From Brachionus plicatilis (Eukaryota; Rotifera; Eurotatoria; Ploima; Brachionidae): a stretch of DNA of 64,000 nucleotides. The stretch is taken from positions 741,871 to 805,870 of the forward strand of contig QEOQ01000552.1 of the NCBI GenBank assembly GCA_010279815.1. The letters run 5' to 3'. Numbering within the stretch: position 1 is the stretch's first letter; each line of letters opens with the position of its first letter. The position numbers were made by a program, and so were the translations under genes. The notes under the pieces are model-generated. The model saw only the letters and a program-made list of their open reading frames with translations, was not told the origin of the DNA and did not search any database. Below are positions 61,089 to 64,000 of the stretch, in pieces.

Positions 61089-63341
61089 TCAATGATGATT
61101 CAAAAATTGTTCTTTAATACAAAAAGTTTCAGTAAAATAAAACAAAATTTCTTTGTATAGACACTGGAAAAAACTCTGCCGACCAAATGTTTCTTCAATG
61201 AAAGCATCAGCATCCATTTTTTGATCCAGCTCTTCTTTGAAATTATGTATAAATGTTCCATTGAAAAAATGATTTAAGTCGATTGCTTCCAAGTCTCTAG
61301 CTATGGTTTTAACATAAAAAAATGATAAATAAATGGCTTGAAATTCACTCAAACAATGAACTAATTTAACATTCAAAAACTTTTGATTTTTTCGATTTTT
61401 TTGCACCACATTTTGAGTCAATATAGCACTAAATTGGATCAATTTGTTCCCAATATCTTTCAAATGAGAAAAATTTTTTTTATTTGAGGCTAAAAATTTT
61501 ATAACATTTCCAAAAATATCAGGCGCATTGTCTTCTTGAATGGACAAAAATTCATTGATTAAATTTTCTTTATTTTCGACCATAGTCAAATATCCTTTAT
61601 CCTCATTAGACACATCATATTTTTTTTTGAACAACTCATAGGCCGGATCGACAATTGCTGACTTTAAAAATGAAATTATAAAAGCTCTTAGAAAATTCGC
61701 ATTTTTGCACTCATGTAAAATTTTGTAATCTTGTTCAGTTTTTTCGGTATTGAGCCAAAAATAAATCATTGCCAAAAAATTTTTAATTTTTTTGCTCAAT
61801 TTTATTTCTTTAAAATTGTCAGATGTTAAATTTGAAATTATTTTATCATTTAACTTGAATAAATGTTTATAAATAAAATTTTTGTTCACCAAGTCTGGTC
61901 CAATGGATAAGAACAGCTCATTTTCTTGGCATAGATTAACTTTGAAAATTGACAGAGTGCTTTTGTCGCGCAGATACTCGTCAATAATGACCGATTCCTC
62001 GGTTAAAGATCCAGGCTCATAGATTTTAAATACCAAAGTATAATAAAATTTCCTTATATTGGTTGAACTTGTGTAGCAGCTTGGCCAACTAGGCATTTCA
62101 ATTTGACAGCTGAACATGGTTTTACGATGCATCAGAACATCCAGACAATACCTGGTTGTTTCGAAGTGGACAAATTTTTTAATAAATTTACCATCAATCA
62201 AACCTCCGTTGAACGATGTAATTTCCATGGCCAAAATTTTTTCCTCAATACTCAAATTTTCTAATTTGAATTCAATGTCTTGACAAATTTTGCTCTTAAA
62301 ATATTTTACCAAAGATGGTTTTTTGCACAAATACTCCTCCATCGAGTCATCAACAACTCTCCTGACCAAGTCATGCTGATCGCTTTTAATTAATTTTAGC
62401 ATCACATTAACACACTCAGTTGGACTTTCGAACTGTGACAGCCACCTGATTATTTTGAAATAAAAATTATTCTTATTTTTTGTGTAACTTTGGGCTGTTT
62501 TGCCAATTCTTTTATTCCTTAAATTGTTATTACTTGAGTCAAGGGAGCTTATTAAAGATTTAAATAAAGATTTATCCACATAATCGTTTCCGCAAATAAC
62601 TGCAAATATCGGCAGCATTTCTTTTCTGAAGAGAAAATTTTTTTCCACTTGCTTTTTGTTTATGTATTGGACAAAATTGTCAATTTTGAAAATAAAGGCC
62701 GCAATGTGGTAATCATTTCCAGTCTCATTTTCCACCACTGATGAAAAGTAAAAATAGTCAAACGAAATGTAGCCGTATTTTAAGTCGTAGACATAAAAAT
62801 CGCTGTCTAAACTGACAAGTGGACATTGAAGTTCATTGGCAAGGCAAGCAAGGTCGTAGTCTGCTTCAAAAGTGCACTGGAAATGCTGCATTTCGAATTT
62901 ATTCAGTAAATCGAGATAAATTTTGAATGATAAAATGGGAAGTAGATTTGAAAATGTGTGGAATTTATTATTTATGAGATTTGTTAAATCGATTTTAGAG
63001 CTATTTCCTGCTAAATTTGTGACGGAAAAAGCATTTTTAATGCGTTGAGAAGCACGTTTAAGTTGAGTTTTTATTTTACGATCGGATTTTTCTCGTCCGC
63101 CGTCAAGCAAAAAAATGGCGTTTATTTTACATTTTTTAAACGAAAGAAAAACTTCGCTCAGCTTGTCTGCCAATTCGTCATAATTACCACCATGGACTGA
63201 TTGGAGACTGTTAAGTGAGTGAATTTGATGTAAAAAACTATAGCCATCGATTAAAATAGTGCAGTTTTTAAGATTAACCTGTTCCAATACTTGATCTAAA
63301 ATTGCGCCATTCATAAAAGAAGTTAAACCAAGTATACCCAT
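61089..63341 (-). CDS. ASTE1: Asteroid homolog 1, XPG/FEN1-like nuclease family
   Basis: ASTE1 is a FEN1/XPG-fold protein reported to act as a structure-specific nuclease in DNA repair. One intronless frame codes 750 aa (human ASTE1 679). The N-terminus is the family signature MGILGLTSFM. Acidic residues fall at FEN1-like positions: Asp32 (ILIDGYSFLHQ), Asp80 (FLLDGGREK), Glu159 and Asp161 (TFEADYDLACLA), Asp179 and Asp181 (VSLDSDFYVYDL). An ICGNDYV segment (about 260) corresponds to the helix-hairpin region of the fold. The C-terminal 400 residues are leucine-rich helical sequence without a recognisable domain. A missing intron in a 2.25-kb gene is notable here, since all other family-assigned genes except the short TIR gene are split. 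It lies upstream of RNASEH2A in the same orientation. Confidence 0.9.
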   Translation of the reverse strand: MGILGLTSFMNGAILDQVLEQVNLKNCTILIDGYSFLHQIHSLNSLQSVHGGNYDELADKLSEVFLSFKKCKINAIFLLDGGREKSDRKIKTQLKRASQRIKNAFSVTNLAGNSSKIDLTNLINNKFHTFSNLLPILSFKIYLDLLNKFEMQHFQCTFEADYDLACLANELQCPLVSLDSDFYVYDLKYGYISFDYFYFSSVVENETGNDYHIAAFIFKIDNFVQYINKKQVEKNFLFRKEMLPIFAVICGNDYVDKSLFKSLISSLDSSNNNLRNKRIGKTAQSYTKNKNNFYFKIIRWLSQFESPTECVNVMLKLIKSDQHDLVRRVVDDSMEEYLCKKPSLVKYFKSKICQDIEFKLENLSIEEKILAMEITSFNGGLIDGKFIKKFVHFETTRYCLDVLMHRKTMFSCQIEMPSWPSCYTSSTNIRKFYYTLVFKIYEPGSLTEESVIIDEYLRDKSTLSIFKVNLCQENELFLSIGPDLVNKNFIYKHLFKLNDKIISNLTSDNFKEIKLSKKIKNFLAMIYFWLNTEKTEQDYKILHECKNANFLRAFIISFLKSAIVDPAYELFKKKYDVSNEDKGYLTMVENKENLINEFLSIQEDNAPDIFGNVIKFLASNKKNFSHLKDIGNKLIQFSAILTQNVVQKNRKNQKFLNVKLVHCLSEFQAIYLSFFYVKTIARDLEAIDLNHFFNGTFIHNFKEELDQKMDADAFIEETFGRQSFFQCLYKEILFYFTETFCIKEQFLNHH

Positions 63342-63730
63342 TTTTTTAAATTCTTTTTTAAATTTAAAAAAAAAAAGTAGATGAACGTGTGGTTTTTGAT
63401 TTTTTTTTCTTGTTAGTTGCTTAATTTACATGACAATAATTTTTAAGTATTTGGCCTATCTTATAAAAAAATAAAATCTTAACTAAAATTTTTATTCATT
63501 TTTAATTTGTTCATCATTAATTTTAAAATAAAAGTTCACTGAGAGTTTTTCGCAGCGCATGCCCTATCCAATTCAGTTGTCCATGTCTAAGTTTTCTTCC
63601 ACTTATCTTTGCACATGTATTTTTATACTTCCTCATTTGGTACCTTTTCAAACGATTTCATACTAAGCCACATTGTAAAACACTTTGATTAAAAAAGTTT
63701 ATTTTCTCTTTGCATGCTCCACAGATTTGT

Positions 63731-63772
63731 GCGTTAGTCACTTAGTCAAAGTCAAAGTCAAGTCACGGACTT
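63731..63772. repeat. GTCAAA tandem-like patch
   Basis: The sequence runs agtcacttagtcaaagtcaa and continues with agtcacggactt, a series of AGTCA/GTCAAA units. It is related by word content to the patch in ACSS3 intron 9. Confidence 0.5.
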
Positions 63773-63876
63773 ATCTTAAGAAATTTTTTCTGAAGTTATT
63801 TGACCTGAATTTATTTAAAATGTTTTCATTATTATAATCAATTAAAATTGAATAAAAAATGGGTTATCCCTAAAAC

Positions 63877-63946
63877 ACGGACCCGGACTCCGGAAAACGG
63901 ACTCACGGACCCGGACTTTCAGATTCTAATATCCGGACTCCGGACA
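63877..63946. repeat. CGGACTC-type GC-rich repeat block
   Basis: About 70 bp are built from at least seven CGGAC words: acggacccggactccgg, then acggactcacggac, then after an AT-rich interruption tccggactccgga. GC content is far above the rest of the window, and the unit arrangement allows strong local hairpins (TCCGGA palindromes). Confidence 0.75.
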
Positions 63947-64000
63947 AAATTTATTAAAAATGAATGATTTAGAAATGACAAAAAATTTTATTATAGAATT

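Larger units (their letters stand above)
63342..64000. other. Right-end intergenic region with repeats
   Basis: This is the upstream flank of ASTE1. It contains the two repeat patches listed separately; the remainder is AT-rich with no coding signal. Confidence 0.5.

Noticed and set aside
1..64000. tRNA, rRNA genes and CRISPR arrays
   Set aside because: No B-box-like GGTTCGAATCC words in a cloverleaf context, no rRNA core sequences and no regularly spaced repeats were seen on either strand.

Overview
The window is nuclear DNA of a small invertebrate animal. It is extremely AT-rich, and its genes are split by many GT-AG introns, most of them only about 45-70 nt long. Exon-by-exon reading gives metazoan families: an innexin (a gap-junction family of animals, here with protostome-like sequence), a nucleoplasmin, an ankyrin/SOCS-box protein, FANK1, mortalin (mitochondrial Hsp70), Elongator subunit ELP4, monothiol glutaredoxin-3, ACSS3, RNase H2 subunit A and ASTE1. 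The AT-richness, tiny introns and gene set fit a rotifer such as Brachionus best. That assignment is an inference, and another AT-rich spiralian cannot be excluded.

Layout. 2354-8000 is a compact block: ELP4 (its N-terminal exon was not found) and GLRX3 on +, then nucleoplasmin and an innexin on -. 8-16.6 kb has no gene I can support. 16.6-22.1 kb holds two orphan genes, the first with a probable alternative first exon. 22.1-26.6 kb is repeat-rich and contains a complete 903-bp non-autonomous hAT-type element with an exact 8-bp target-site duplication, a 38-bp perfect palindrome and a spaced direct repeat. HSPA9 occupies 26.6-28.6 kb. An 11.8-kb gene-poor stretch follows. A two-exon gene with a PH-like region is at 40.4-43.9 kb. 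A 5'-truncated LINE tail lies at 46.2-46.7 kb. An ASB-type gene (-) and ACSS3 (+) form a head-to-head pair at 47.4-55.9 kb. FANK1 (+) converges on a tight minus-strand trio (standalone TIR protein, RNASEH2A, ASTE1) at 56.3-63.3 kb. The right end carries unusually GC-rich CGGACTC-type repeats.

Assembly. Three N-gaps (15204-15296, 36653-37224, 50178-50632) are each flanked by near-identical direct copies that differ at only a few positions. They look like unmerged overlapping contig ends or haplotypes. The third artificially duplicates exon 3 of ACSS3.

Functionally these are mostly housekeeping genes: tRNA wobble modification (ELP4), Fe-S/redox handling (GLRX3), mitochondrial protein import and Fe-S biogenesis (HSPA9), propionate activation (ACSS3) and genome maintenance nucleases (RNASEH2A, ASTE1). 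The points most worth a second look are the short TIR protein that keeps a putative NADase glutamate, the RNASEH2A tail with a PCNA-binding-like motif, the GLRX3 thioredoxin domain that has lost its active-site cysteines, and the alternative first exon of the orphan gene.
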